Assembly: GCA_006503535.1 (NCBI GenBank)
Contig: QYRS01000010.1
Span: 1,798,001 to 1,862,000 of the forward strand
Length of the DNA: 64,000 bases
Reading direction: 5' to 3'
DNA from: Arthrinium phaeospermum
Taxonomy: Eukaryota > Ascomycota > Sordariomycetes > Amphisphaeriales > Apiosporaceae
Part shown: positions 13,458-24,250 of the stretch, in pieces
How positions within the stretch are numbered: position 1 is the first letter of the stretch
Layout of the letters: each line of letters begins with the position of its first letter
The notes under the pieces: model-generated
What the model saw: the letters and a program-made list of their open reading frames with translations, nothing else
The model's database searches: none
What the model was told of the DNA's origin: nothing
Translations under genes and position numbers: made by a program

Positions 13458-15022
13458 GATTGCGTCGTCGGTAGGCGAGAGATGGAAGGGTGGTGACCAG
13501 GAAGGAAACAAGTCGAAACGATGTCTCTGGGGGGCAAAAGTAATACCCACCCTTACCTTTGGCCTGAGGCTGGTGGTGTGCCTGCTTTGCTGGAAATCCT
13601 GCGTTGAAAGGGATGGATTGCAAAAGACAGGGAAGTGGGCCTGGGAAAAGAGAAGGCGCCTCTCATTCGGAGGAGGTGAACTGAGTAGAGAGAAGGTGGG
13701 TGATATTTACCACAATGACAGTTGCCACCTTAGCTGTGTTAACAGACCCGCACGTCGGCGACAGATTCTTGAAGACTGGCGGCATTTATTGACCTACAGT
13801 CCAACTGCGGGTGACTGTATCGAGGAGAATGTACCTAGCATTCAACGGTTCAAGAGCGCACCTTCCGAAAATCTAGAAGAGCGATGAGGTACTTGCCATC
13901 ACGATCCAAACGAATGGGGTTGGACCGGAATGAATGATTGCGAGTATTAGGAACCAACAAATCACTTTTACAGGTCCGTAGGAATTTGTACGTTCAATCA
14001 ATCTCAGAAAAGCAGACCTTTGTATTCTTGGCTTGAGGTATTTGGGTCACCTCACGATACAGCGGGTCTGTAAGGAGGCAATCGGTGGCGGGATGGTTAT
14101 TTGCATTTAAAATATCACAGCATCAGATACTTACACTATCTGAATTCCAAATGGACGGTAACTTAGGAAGTCATATCAATTACTTAACCAAGCCATATGT
14201 AGGTAGACGATATATGAGCTACCCCTATCTTGGCTTCACAATGCATCTTCCAATAGGGGAGCTAATTGCCTGGCTGGCGTGAAAACTGCCGTGCCCAATT
14301 TGGGTTGAAAATTCCGAATTTGAAAACTTTCTCCGGATCCGGTAAGTGTGTACCCCGGGCGCAATAGAACAAATTTGTTTCTCAAATACGTATTGGGAAT
14401 ATTTTGGTTGGGTTTTGGTCCCAACGTCACTGTTGGCGTGCAGCGCGATGAGCCAAAGGGACTCATGCCCTCTGGCATGGAATACAACAAGTCCTGCTTC
14501 TACTTTCCTAAACCCTCGTGCCCAGTCTACTGTAATTATACATTACAGCAGCACGGGGTTAGATATGGCAGCGGTGCAGCATTACGGCAGATTCTCAGCG
14601 ATACCAGTACCAATGGATGGAACCATCCTCAGTTCCATCACAGAAAAGTACCCATTCAACACGGTTACCTCGACACGATAAGACTCAACACGTACACTTA
14701 CACAGGCATATGTTCACTATATCATGCCATCGTCTCAGAAGCAAGTCATCACAAGGCACGGAAGGAAGACCAGAAGGAACTGTCAGTCGGCGATGCTTAG
14801 TTGAATTTCCAAAAAGCACAGCACAATCGGGGGTATCATTAGGTGCCACCGCACCTCCCTAAGAATCTACAAGAACGCCGTCCCATGCAAAATTCCGCTG
14901 CTGATGCTCTGTCGCAATCTCTCTCATGATGAGGCCCTTCCCTTTCCTTTCCTTCCCCTCTCCCTGGGGAACCAAAAAGAAAAAAATCGTTATAATATGT
15001 ACATTTCCTTCCTATTATCGTT
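13458..15022. other. Intergenic between zinc-finger gene and SAC3
   Basis: It holds the upstream region of the zinc-finger gene (13,458 to about 14,000) and the downstream region of SAC3. A plus-strand frame at 14,348-14,800 (about 150 codons, GTG start, includes a Cys-containing stretch SCFYFPKPSCPVYC) is open, but it has no ATG start and only moderate GC at third positions. I do not call it a gene. Confidence 0.5.
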
Positions 15023-18000
15023 TCACTCCAACTTCTTCCTCTCATCCTCCACTTCCTGCAGCAGCCCGCTCATCTGGGCAAGGAAGTCGGCGTCCGAGTC
15101 GTCGTCACTCTTGGCCCTTTTGCGGCTGGGGGCCGACGCTTCGCTTCGGTAGGCGGTCAAGTCCTCATCCTCCTCAGTTTCATCGGGAAGCACAGTGGCG
15201 GGACGCTTGCGTTTCATGGAAGAGACCCGCGAAATGACCGGTGAGGGGCTGCTGTTGTGGGTGCCGTCCAGGTCGTTGGCCACTGCAAACAGGCTGTGAC
15301 GGGGAGTATCTTCGATGGGTGTCGATGCCAAAGAATCGCTAGGCTCGCTCTCGCGCATGGTGGTTTTGCGGAACTTCTCAAGGGCTTCCGGCTGGTAGGC
15401 ATACTTGCCGTCGGGCATGAGGACAAGACCGTGGACCTTGTATTGCCAGTAGGGATCCTTGACCCGGCTCTTCTTGGTCTTTTCGACGCGGCTGGTGTTG
15501 AAGCCGACACTCGATCGGAAGCTGGAACTGTACGTCGAGTTTCGGACACTGCTGGCCGGGTTGGAGAGTGTGTCTCGGCCATTGGCCAACGCCAGGAGCT
15601 TTGCGGTTTTAGACCCCATCTTGGCATTGGAAGAGGTGGTAGAGTTGCGGCTGATGGGCCGGAGGCCATGCTTCTCCCGTCGGCGGTTTTCGGTGCGCCG
15701 CAACATCTCTGACGGAAGCATCGTGAGTGGCTCGTCATCGTCTGCGGCAGCTTCGCGAGCGGCTGCCTGCTCGTCGCGCATCCCTTTGAAGACACCGCTG
15801 GCGAGCAGGGCTTGTTCCACATCCTCGTCCTGCGATTGGATCGACTCCCTGAACTCTTTTTCCCTCCGAGACTTGTTCAGTGCTTTGCGTTCGCGGACTA
15901 GCTTGAGAGACTCTTCGTATCTCTTCTGTTTCGCAGCTTCCTCTTCGGCCTTCCGCGCTGCGATACTCTCTCGTGAGTTCCAGCGTCGAGCCTCTTCCCT
16001 TCCCATCTGAATTCGCTTCTTCACCCGTCGCTTGCGGAATGTCTTTAGCCACCTATAGAAGTAGGTGACGCTTAGACTGTACTTCCGGAACTCCCTAGCC
16101 TCGGCCCACGACCGTTCATCCTCCTCCTTGCGTATGCGTTCGTTTTCCTCGGCCTGCCATTTCTCCCATACTTCTCCAATAGTTTCTGCCACCGCCCATT
16201 CTTCGAGATGCTCCTTCATCAGTCCTCCGTCTCCCAGAACAAACCATTCTGTAAAGCTTCCCATCGGGTCTTTGTGAGTGGGGGCGGGGACTGCAGCTAG
16301 AGGCGCAGGGGTGATGCTAGACGAGACCGTGGGAGCAAATGGCCCCACGGTGCTCGGTGCCGGCGTCGTAGTGGCTGGTGCGGGACCAGACGGGAACGGC
16401 GATGATGTGTTGGTTAGTGGTGATGGAAGGTTTCCCACTGGAGCTTCGGTGCTCGTTGGCTTCGGGCTGGCCATCGTACTAAAGATAGACGCGGGAGTCG
16501 AGCTGGACGTCGAAGCATCTCCAAGCGAAGTAGAGGGGGTGCCAAAGCTGGGCGACCCAATCCCAGCAGTTGAAGATCCAGATGAACCGAAAATTGAAGG
16601 AACTGAGGGGCTTTTCCCCATAGCGCTGTCCGAAGCTTCTGGCTGCTTTACGGGATTCAACACAGATTTGGTGTCCGCAAATATGGATGGTGTATCGTTT
16701 GGTCTTGATGTGGTGTTTTGATTTGGGGATGCGAATATACTCGGGGCCGGCTTCTGTGTTTCGGGGGGCCCAAGGAATGTGCTATCACCAAATGTAACTT
16801 TTTTGTCGGCCTTGGGTTTTGCTGTCTCGTCAGGTGTTGGTAATACTGGCTTTGGAGTCCCGAACAAGTGAGCGAAGGGGTTGGCAGCCGACGGTGAACT
16901 TTGTGCGGTTGTGGTCGACAAAGGAGGCACTGAGGCAGTCGAGCTCGGCTGTGCAAAAATTGATGGCCCTGAAGACACGCCAAGGTTGGACTGTGAGGCC
17001 TGAGCACCGAGGCCTGAGAAAGGCGATGCCGCGGAGACAGGAGCAGGCTGCGCTGCTGGGGCAGATGCCTCACTATCGGTTTCCGACTCGACAATCTCGT
17101 CAGGCTGCTGGGGTGCTTCGCCGTTGTCCGGCGTTTCCTCCACAAATAGGCTCTCCTCATCGGGACTCGTCTCAGCCATGTCTACTCCAATGATTTCGTA
17201 GACGGTCTTGTGGATGATCTCGGCAAGGGGACGATCGCTCCGCTTTCGCTCGACAAGACCGTTCGAAAACGAATGAGGAACGCGTGGTTCGTCCATCTGT
17301 TGCCGCGGGTTGAGGACCAGATAGCGGCGGTCGTTATCTTCCTCAAAGTGCAGCCCATGCAGCTCGGCAAAAGCGACAGCTTCGTCTTCGGTGTCGAAAT
17401 AGAGCTTCCTCCGGAGGAATTCAGGGGTCAGGTCCTTGGGCCCGTCTCTGGGCCTGGAATATGCCTTCTTTATCACCTGAAGCATTGATTGACGGACCAT
17501 GCTAAAGTGAATCTCGGCGAAGCAGGCCATGGTGTAGGATATCTGAGGAGATCCAACAATAGTGAAGAATATCGATCCGACATTGACGGCCATGTCAGCA
17601 GGTGCGGCTGGACTGAGGGGCCCACGAAGCATTGTGGTGTTATCGATGGCTTCGACGAGACACATGGCAGTCCTGACACTGTCCGATTCCCATAGCCAAC
17701 TCGGCCATCTCTGAATCTTTTCTTTCAAGCCTGTCTCGCTTGCGAAGAATAGGGCGTAGTAGCCACGAAACTCGGCTTCGTTTTCGCACTTGATCCCGGA
17801 CGTGGCGCAAGAGTCGTATGCCTGGTCCAGCGACATCAACGTCTTACTCAGCTGTTCGCGTTCTTGCTGCTCACTGAAATCTTCCGCAGCGAAGCCAGGC
17901 TGTGAAAGAAGATGTAGTGACGTCACGTGGAACCTGGCGATGGTCTCGAGGCAGTATATATGATCCTGCACCTCCTCCGCGTTCATGGCAGGACCTTGGG

Positions 18001-18931
18001 GTATGAAGTCTTTGCGGATAGCTCGCGTGCGATCCCAGAGGAAATGATGCCGAGTCGTGAGCAGATCGTCAGTCGGAATCAGCTGGTCTATCATATAGTC
18101 CAGTGATCGTCTTAGCGCTGCGGGCGATCGTACGTCCATTGGCAAGGGCAACTCTATTCCAGCTGCAGATCGAGCCAGTCGCGTTACCATTTTCGGTGGG
18201 CACGGTATCATGTCCCCGTTCCTATCCTCCTTCTCAGCCAGCTTCACATCGTTTTCGGTAATCCGGATGATCTTCTCCCATTCTGGGCACATCTCCTCGC
18301 ATATGCCCTTGAATATCAGGGCCTCGTCGAGACGCCTCTGTTTTCCTTCCTCGTCGACCAAGTCAGCCTTCACGAGCGAGCTGCGAGCCTTTTCGCGGTA
18401 AGCTTTGTACTCTTGGCGGAAGGCATCCATCGCAGCTCTCGAGGAACGAGCTCCCGGGTCGGACGGCCAAGTCGGGGCCTTGACCCTGTCTTTAGCAAGC
18501 TGCGCCCTGATCGTGTTGGCGAAATCTTCACGTCCAGAGCCTTTCGGTGTACTGCGACTATTCGAAACCGCCGGTCGGTTGTCGTTGGGGCGTAGGTGGT
18601 TTGCCGGCTGGGCGGGTGTCGTACGTTGTTGCTTTGGCCGCCCTTGCTCCTCGTGGGCCCCCTTGCGTTTTCCGTTCGCCTGGCCATTGGGTTCGCCATG
18701 AGCTAGCCCTGTGGGCTTTTGGGCCGTCTGTGACTGCAGGGCTTGGGCGAAGGCAGAGGATGGCTGTGTGACTGCCGCGGGCGCAGCAGCACCGCCAAAT
18801 GGGTTCGGTTTCGCAACCGCTGCGAAAGGGTTGGGGGCTGGCGATGGCGCTTTCGGTACATTCTCTATGCCGGAGAACGGGTTGAATGGACCTTGAGAGG
18901 GAGCGCCAAAAGGTGCACTCGCAGGCGCCAT
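15023..18931 (-). CDS. SAC3: SAC3 family mRNA export factor (TREX-2 scaffold)
   Basis: Single-exon ORF of 1302 aa from the ATG of MAPASAPFG. The SAC3/GANP/Nin1 helical domain spans about residues 200-540, recognisable by IFKGICEEMCPEWEKI, the DDLLTTRHHFLWDRTRAIRKD region and DHIYCLETIARFH. The N terminus (1-60) and the middle (about 650-870) carry nucleoporin-like FG or SIF repeats (NPFGG, PSIFGSS, PSIFA). A helical, charged region at about 885-1010, starting DPMGSFTEWFVLGDGGLM, matches where family members bind Cdc31 and Sus1. The C terminus is low complexity with basic patches. Known role of the family: scaffold of TREX-2, linking transcription to mRNA export at the nuclear pore. A GTG-initiated extension of 17 codons exists upstream but runs into an intron-like sequence, so the ATG is preferred. 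Confidence 0.93.
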   Translation of the reverse strand: MAPASAPFGAPSQGPFNPFSGIENVPKAPSPAPNPFAAVAKPNPFGGAAAPAAVTQPSSAFAQALQSQTAQKPTGLAHGEPNGQANGKRKGAHEEQGRPKQQRTTPAQPANHLRPNDNRPAVSNSRSTPKGSGREDFANTIRAQLAKDRVKAPTWPSDPGARSSRAAMDAFRQEYKAYREKARSSLVKADLVDEEGKQRRLDEALIFKGICEEMCPEWEKIIRITENDVKLAEKEDRNGDMIPCPPKMVTRLARSAAGIELPLPMDVRSPAALRRSLDYMIDQLIPTDDLLTTRHHFLWDRTRAIRKDFIPQGPAMNAEEVQDHIYCLETIARFHVTSLHLLSQPGFAAEDFSEQQEREQLSKTLMSLDQAYDSCATSGIKCENEAEFRGYYALFFASETGLKEKIQRWPSWLWESDSVRTAMCLVEAIDNTTMLRGPLSPAAPADMAVNVGSIFFTIVGSPQISYTMACFAEIHFSMVRQSMLQVIKKAYSRPRDGPKDLTPEFLRRKLYFDTEDEAVAFAELHGLHFEEDNDRRYLVLNPRQQMDEPRVPHSFSNGLVERKRSDRPLAEIIHKTVYEIIGVDMAETSPDEESLFVEETPDNGEAPQQPDEIVESETDSEASAPAAQPAPVSAASPFSGLGAQASQSNLGVSSGPSIFAQPSSTASVPPLSTTTAQSSPSAANPFAHLFGTPKPVLPTPDETAKPKADKKVTFGDSTFLGPPETQKPAPSIFASPNQNTTSRPNDTPSIFADTKSVLNPVKQPEASDSAMGKSPSVPSIFGSSGSSTAGIGSPSFGTPSTSLGDASTSSSTPASIFSTMASPKPTSTEAPVGNLPSPLTNTSSPFPSGPAPATTTPAPSTVGPFAPTVSSSITPAPLAAVPAPTHKDPMGSFTEWFVLGDGGLMKEHLEEWAVAETIGEVWEKWQAEENERIRKEEDERSWAEAREFRKYSLSVTYFYRWLKTFRKRRVKKRIQMGREEARRWNSRESIAARKAEEEAAKQKRYEESLKLVRERKALNKSRREKEFRESIQSQDEDVEQALLASGVFKGMRDEQAAAREAAADDDEPLTMLPSEMLRRTENRRREKHGLRPISRNSTTSSNAKMGSKTAKLLALANGRDTLSNPASSVRNSTYSSSFRSSVGFNTSRVEKTKKSRVKDPYWQYKVHGLVLMPDGKYAYQPEALEKFRKTTMRESEPSDSLASTPIEDTPRHSLFAVANDLDGTHNSSPSPVISRVSSMKRKRPATVLPDETEEDEDLTAYRSEASAPSRKRAKSDDDSDADFLAQMSGLLQEVEDERKKLE

Positions 18932-21608
18932 GACCGAAGCAAAAGCTGCGTTTTCAGTAACATTAGTGGATCGAATACACACCTACATCCTCATAATCAA
19001 ATCGGCGGTTTGGGGGTTTCCGGAGTAGTCCATGGTCCCGACATGGTGTGTGTGCTTCCGAGGGATGACTGCTTTCGGCCACGAACTATCCTTCAATTGC
19101 CTGGGGATGCCTGACGAAACATGCCAGTCGCGACCTTTGCAGATCGGACACAGAAGACTGGCCAGCGGCCAGCCTGTCCGGTTTTGCCAGCTTCTCCCCA
19201 TGGTTGTAGCCGCCAGTTTTCTTGCCAATCCGTCATCGCCCTGGCAAATTCGGCTCGGATGGTTTCGATGAGGGTAGACCCAGCCTCTCCGTAGGCATCA
19301 CGCCTCCCAGCTGCTTCAAGGATGTATCGGGCGGTCGCAAGTCCGTATGAACATGACAACTATGTATGGAGAGTGCTGGTGGTGGTTGTAGGAAAGATCC
19401 GAAGACTCACGGTTCGGTGCAGCCATGGCTGTAGACAATCCCCAGCTCTCGCCTCTTGCGCCGAAGGTCAAGGATATGGTGAGATGTGATGATCGGTCAT
19501 TGAAGAGGACGCGTCGCAGAGCTCCGATGTATTAAGTGACAGGATTTTTCGAGCTTGGTGGTACAGTTGTAGGCTGACACAACGGATCGTGGTGTGATGT
19601 CGCGACAAGATTTGTTTCCGGTTTGAGGTGATGGTGGTGGTTGACAAAAGTGTTGCCGTCAGGATTATTGGTTCGTTGGAAGTCGCGCTTTGCCGGCGCT
19701 GATTGTCTGATTGATTTGGGGTATCCGATTGAGATGTGAAGTGAGGTGAGGGTGTGTTGGAAATGCGATGGTCGTCTTCCTGGTGTTTGCTCAAGCCTAG
19801 TTGCTCGTGTCTGGCCGCGTTCGTTCAGGTCCAAATGCCATCTTCAGATGGAGTGGAAGGGAAGTGAAAGCGGAAAGAATGGGGGAGCTCTGACCATGAG
19901 CTGGACTTTGACCGCCTTGCCCTTGACCGGATTGGGCTAACTCCATTGGCCAGAATAATAGAGTGGGAAGTTGGCAGCCGCTGAAGCATCACTAACAATA
20001 GGACAATAGTTCAACAATGAACTTGATTGATGAGCCAGATGCACAAAATGCCTCTTGTTCTAGTTAGTTTTTTACCTACTGTATTAGACACTACTTGGTT
20101 CACACCAAGGACCGTACCACCAGCTTTCGAATTGCATACATGTGGCTGGACTTCGGAAGCTACTGTTCCAGACCTAGGTATTGAACGACCAAGCTGTATA
20201 CTTAGACATCAAGATGCAAGGTATAGAAGAGCCATAGAACTCTCTTGAGTCTCAATACCTACCTTAATAAGTCTGAGTATGGCAATACTTACAACTCAGT
20301 ATGTAAGTAGTCTACTTTACAATACTCTTCTACACTTATATATTTTACTTCATGCGAACTTGGTAAGGTTAGATTGCAATTCCTACCTAATTTCAAAGCC
20401 TGTATAGTACGAATAACCACCCACTGCCAGCACAACACATGGCCAGGCCGCGATAGACATGCATAGCCATTCACTCTTCAGAGTGCCGGCCATTCAAAGA
20501 AAGGAGCTGGCAATGAGGTCATTAAAATCCAGCCACCCCCGTTAGAGCTATGTAACCCGCACTACTTTTCTGAGACCTTTTCACTGACCGACTGGCTGTC
20601 TCCAGTCCGGTCAACCAAACACGGTAGGTTCTTTCGTGGTCCAGAACTTCAAGAGGCCCCCCTCGACATCACCCCTCCAAAGAATTCCGATTCCTTGACT
20701 CGGGCGGTCCAACGTTCATGACAATTTAGCAGTCACCCGCCAGGAGGAGGGGAGCAGAGAGAGGAACAGGAACTTGATGATCACTGGAAACTGGCTGGGC
20801 GCTATTACCCGGCGCCTGCAGGGGGGCTATTACCTGGCTGCAGCCCGGTACTGCCGGCTGGGTCCCAACGCACGCAGCACGACTAAGGCTCCTTGCATTG
20901 TGATTCCCCAAAAAGTCAAAGTCCCCTAGGTTAGTCCCTTGACGCCCAGTCGAGAGTGCGTCTCGCAAATAATTGTAGAATCCTCAATCTTTCCCGCCGT
21001 GACCTTTTGCAGATTTTCGATCTTACCTACCTATGTAAAACCACCCAGCCGTCGCCCTTTCGCACGCTTAACTTTCCGTCTCTTTTGGCCCCCAGAAAGA
21101 CTAAGAGCAAATTCATTACTAAACCCAATCGGAGGAAGAGAAAGAAGAAAAGAACATACCTAATCCATCCTCCTCCCACGATTGCCAGCCCCGCCGATGG
21201 GGACTTATCCACGTCCGACACCTCATCATCGCCTTAATCGACCATCCATGTCTTAAGACGATCGGCTGATGGAACGAGGCTTCCTCGCGCGACACAACAT
21301 ACCAACAGCAGCACGCAGCCCGGAAGTCCGACGACAAGAACCAGACGCAAACAACCACAAACTGCGCGACCCCATTCGACGCTCTCACGATAACACCTGA
21401 ACTGTCGCTCCTTCGCACGCGCACACGATTGAGACCTGCCACCACACAGCCCGGTTGGCTGACTGAGCTGAGCTGAGCTGAGCTCATTTCCTCCCCCTAC
21501 TTTGTCCGTCCGAGTAATCACTCCCTGAAACAGGGCAGTGCAACACACACGCCCCCAACTTGTGTCGCTCCTATAAATCCAATCCGCCCGCCCACTTCCC
21601 ACCCTCCG
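18932..21608. other. Intergenic between SAC3 and the divergent acidic-protein gene
   Basis: This 2.7-kb region should contain the promoters of SAC3 (minus) and of the plus-strand gene at 21,609. On the minus strand two overlapping open frames, 19,359-19,093 and 19,228-18,983, look partly protein-like. The second has GC-rich third positions and ends at a TAG immediately before the SAC3 leader. A GTGAGT donor-like site lies near 19,400. No splice model that I tried joined them cleanly, so they may be a small unrecognised gene or SAC3 leader exons. A short (gagct)n run lies at about 21,464-21,486. Confidence 0.4.
21572..21577 (+). promoter_or_regulatory. TATA-like box upstream of the 21,609 gene
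   Basis: The sequence tataaa lies 32 bp before the ATG at 21,609, preceded by a C-rich and CA-rich stretch. Fungal core promoters often carry such boxes, but the short distance would leave almost no leader. This is positional evidence only. Confidence 0.25.
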
Positions 21609-22960
21609 ATGGCGTTTCTCGAAGACCCGCGCCTGCGCCAGCGCTGGAACCAGATATCGCAAACGACCGAGACGGTGACCGAGAACGCGGCGGCCGGCAT
21701 CTGGACCTTTGGCCACACCTACGTGAACCCCTGCCTGGGGTCCCTCTGCTCCGTCTTCGACGGCTGCACCAACCGCTGCCTGGGCGACCCGGAGGAGCGG
21801 GCGCGGCGGCGACGGGAGCGCGAGCGAGCGCGGGGCAACGCCGAGTACAGTTTCGACTTCTACGACGACTGGGATGACGACCTGGCCGGAGGCGACGCCG
21901 GGCAAGGCGGTGGTGGCAGTGGCAGTGGCGGCGGCATATTCAAAGGATGGCACCACGAAGACTGGGACCGCCTCCTGGCAGGCACAGGCACGAGTAAGAA
22001 AGGTGCAGGCGAGGTGCACGAGCAGCCCCAAAGGCGGACGAAGGGCATGAGCTACGGCACGAGGGAGGCGCGGCGCAAGTCGAGCACGGCGGAAGACCCG
22101 ACCATCATCCCCAGCACGGCGCCGATCGGCTTCCTGGGGCGGCTCCCGTTCAAGCTCGGCGGGCCGCTGCGGTACAAGCCCAGCGCGGCCAACCTGCAGG
22201 AGCACCCGGGCCGGCACGGCCTGGAGGGGGAGCACGAGCCGTTGCTTGGGGGATCTAACGACGACCACGAGGCCCACTTCATGGTGCACCCGACACACAG
22301 TAGGACGCGGAGCGGGACGACGGGGAGCGGGGACACGAGCGACTCGTACCGGTCGCGAGGCGACCTCTTCCCTAGTGACGGAGAAGGGGAGGAGGACGCG
22401 ATACCCCTGGACGACGAATTCGCCGACGACTTCGACATCACGCTCGACCGCATGGACGACCGCTCCAGCAACAAGACGCGCAGCAGCAAGGGCAAGCGCC
22501 GGGCCGCCTCGAGCAGCTACAGCGTGCAGCGCAGCGCGTCGCGGACGACGCTGGGGTCGACGCACTCGCGGCCGCCCTCGCTGCCGCCGACCCCGAGTTC
22601 GCCGCCGCCACGGAGGCAGCAGACCCCGCGATCCTCAGGGATCTGCAGTACGAGGAGGAGCAGCTGCGCCGCGAGGAGGACGAGGAGGTGGTGCGGAAAC
22701 GGGAAGCCGCCGCCCGGCTGGCTCTTAGGCGCGGGCTCAGCCGGGAAAATATGCAGGTCGAGTCCGTGGCGGAAGCCAAGGCCGAAATCGTACAGGTCGA
22801 CCAAGTGTATGCACCGGCGCAGGCAGCAGAGGTGATGATGGCTGGCTCCCCGCCTCCTCCTGAACTCGACTCGAGGCAACTACAGCAAAGACCGCGGAGT
22901 CCATCACCGCCGCCACCGAATGATGATTTCGTGCCCGCCCGGCTGCCGTATTTCAAGTAA
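21609..22960 (+). CDS. Conserved-type acidic/low-complexity protein with a 3' frame change
   Basis: The start is the ATG of MAFLEDPRLRQRW. The first frame is rich in order-breaking segments: Cys-containing N-terminal part (YVNPCLGSLCSVFDGC), a basic RRRRERERAR run, an acidic FDFYDDWDDDL motif, a Gly/Ser stretch, a KGMSYGTREARRK motif, GFLGRLPFKLGG, and Ser/Pro-rich sequence to about residue 330. After roughly 22,600 the protein-like frame is another one, containing DLQYEEEQLRREEDEE and ending ARLPYFK at a TAA at 22,960. The switch needs either a weak-site intron (for example GTGCAG at ~22,522 to ACGGAG at ~22,617, or a GC donor at ~22,492) or a 1-nt indel. No catalytic domain is recognised; its function is unknown. 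Confidence 0.7.
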
Positions 22961-24250
22961 AAGAGAAGCAGCAGTTTGTAACTGCAAAACGCACCCACAT
23001 ACGAAACGAAACCGCAGCAGCACTGCGTACCCCCACGATAGTCGATAACAGGTGCAAGCTTAGCAAGCACGACCTCGGGGGTCTTCAAAATGCGAGTAAT
23101 GGGCCAAGGGCCAATGTGGGTTTCGACCAGAGGGATGAGGCAGGTCGAAAAACACACTGCCGGCTTTGGATATCGTGCTTTTGCCGGCATACATACTCAT
23201 CCTGCGGCCGCATCATTACGGATATAGATACCCCAATCAACACCTGACGACTAAGACGGACCTCATCCCCATGAGGACGACGATGTAGAATGCCAAGATG
23301 GGCATCATGAGCCACGTTTCAAGAGAAGCCAACCGAGCTATGAAGACGACAGAATGACCTTGAATCCTTTTCATGTATATAATTATTGAGTATCATTACG
23401 GCAGCATAGCATATTGGCAATAGACACTTGGAGGCCGGGCCGATCCAAGATGGCAGGCATTCCGAGACATAGAGGCCCAGAGGAGTTGAGACTTCAGACA
23501 CGGACCGAGTTCGTGAGTTATTCGAATATGAGTACCTAAATAGCATAGTCGCATCAGTCAAAGCAACTTCGAATGTTTCAAATTCTAGATTGCCGACCCT
23601 GAATCAGCAGTGAGATCACCACTTGACGTCATGTCTCAAGCGTGCGATCAAACAGTATCCAACGTAACAACTCGATAAGTCTGGAATGATTTATGACTGC
23701 CTCCTGGGTACTGTAAACTGCAGATAACTCGATCCTCTGTAAGCCCCTTAGCCGCTATGCAAAGCAAGAACTTCGCAATCAGAGCCGACCTGTTCAATTG
23801 ATCCGATGGTTGATAGGACACATGTAGTACCTGGAAGAGGAAAGTGGGAAGTTGATGAGGAGATCAAAAGTCGTGCCTCGGTCCACGCCCGCCTTTCCCC
23901 GCAAAAGCGCTAGACCCAGCGGTTGCGGGTGTGGTGGAGAACCGGGGTCTGTGGCCGGGATCTTGTTTACGTACCTACTTACAGTGAGCGATAGATCTTG
24001 AAGAGATGATGTTCCGCGGTCACTGGTTTCCCCAATTGCTGTTGTTTCACAAGCAATAATTCAATAACTTGAGCTGCCGAGAGTGACCTTTCATGTGCAC
24101 GCGTGTACATCTATAATTTCAATCCACCAAGCTTCGCAACCCCAACTTCTCTGCATTGCCCACACACTTTACCTAGCTGGCTTACAACCAGACCGGAGCA
24201 ACCTGGAACCAGATACCTGACACAAACACGTCGCAAAGTAACCAGCAACC
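22961..24250. other. Intergenic between two plus-strand genes
   Basis: No supported feature. The distal part includes CA-rich and pyrimidine-containing sequence expected of the promoter and leader of the monooxygenase gene starting at 24,251. Short open frames are not protein-like. Confidence 0.6.

Noticed and set aside
21234..22565. 443-codon minus-strand open frame opposite the acidic-protein gene
   Set aside because: Arg/Ala/Val-rich with no motifs; it is the antisense of a very GC-rich coding sequence and starts without a natural context.
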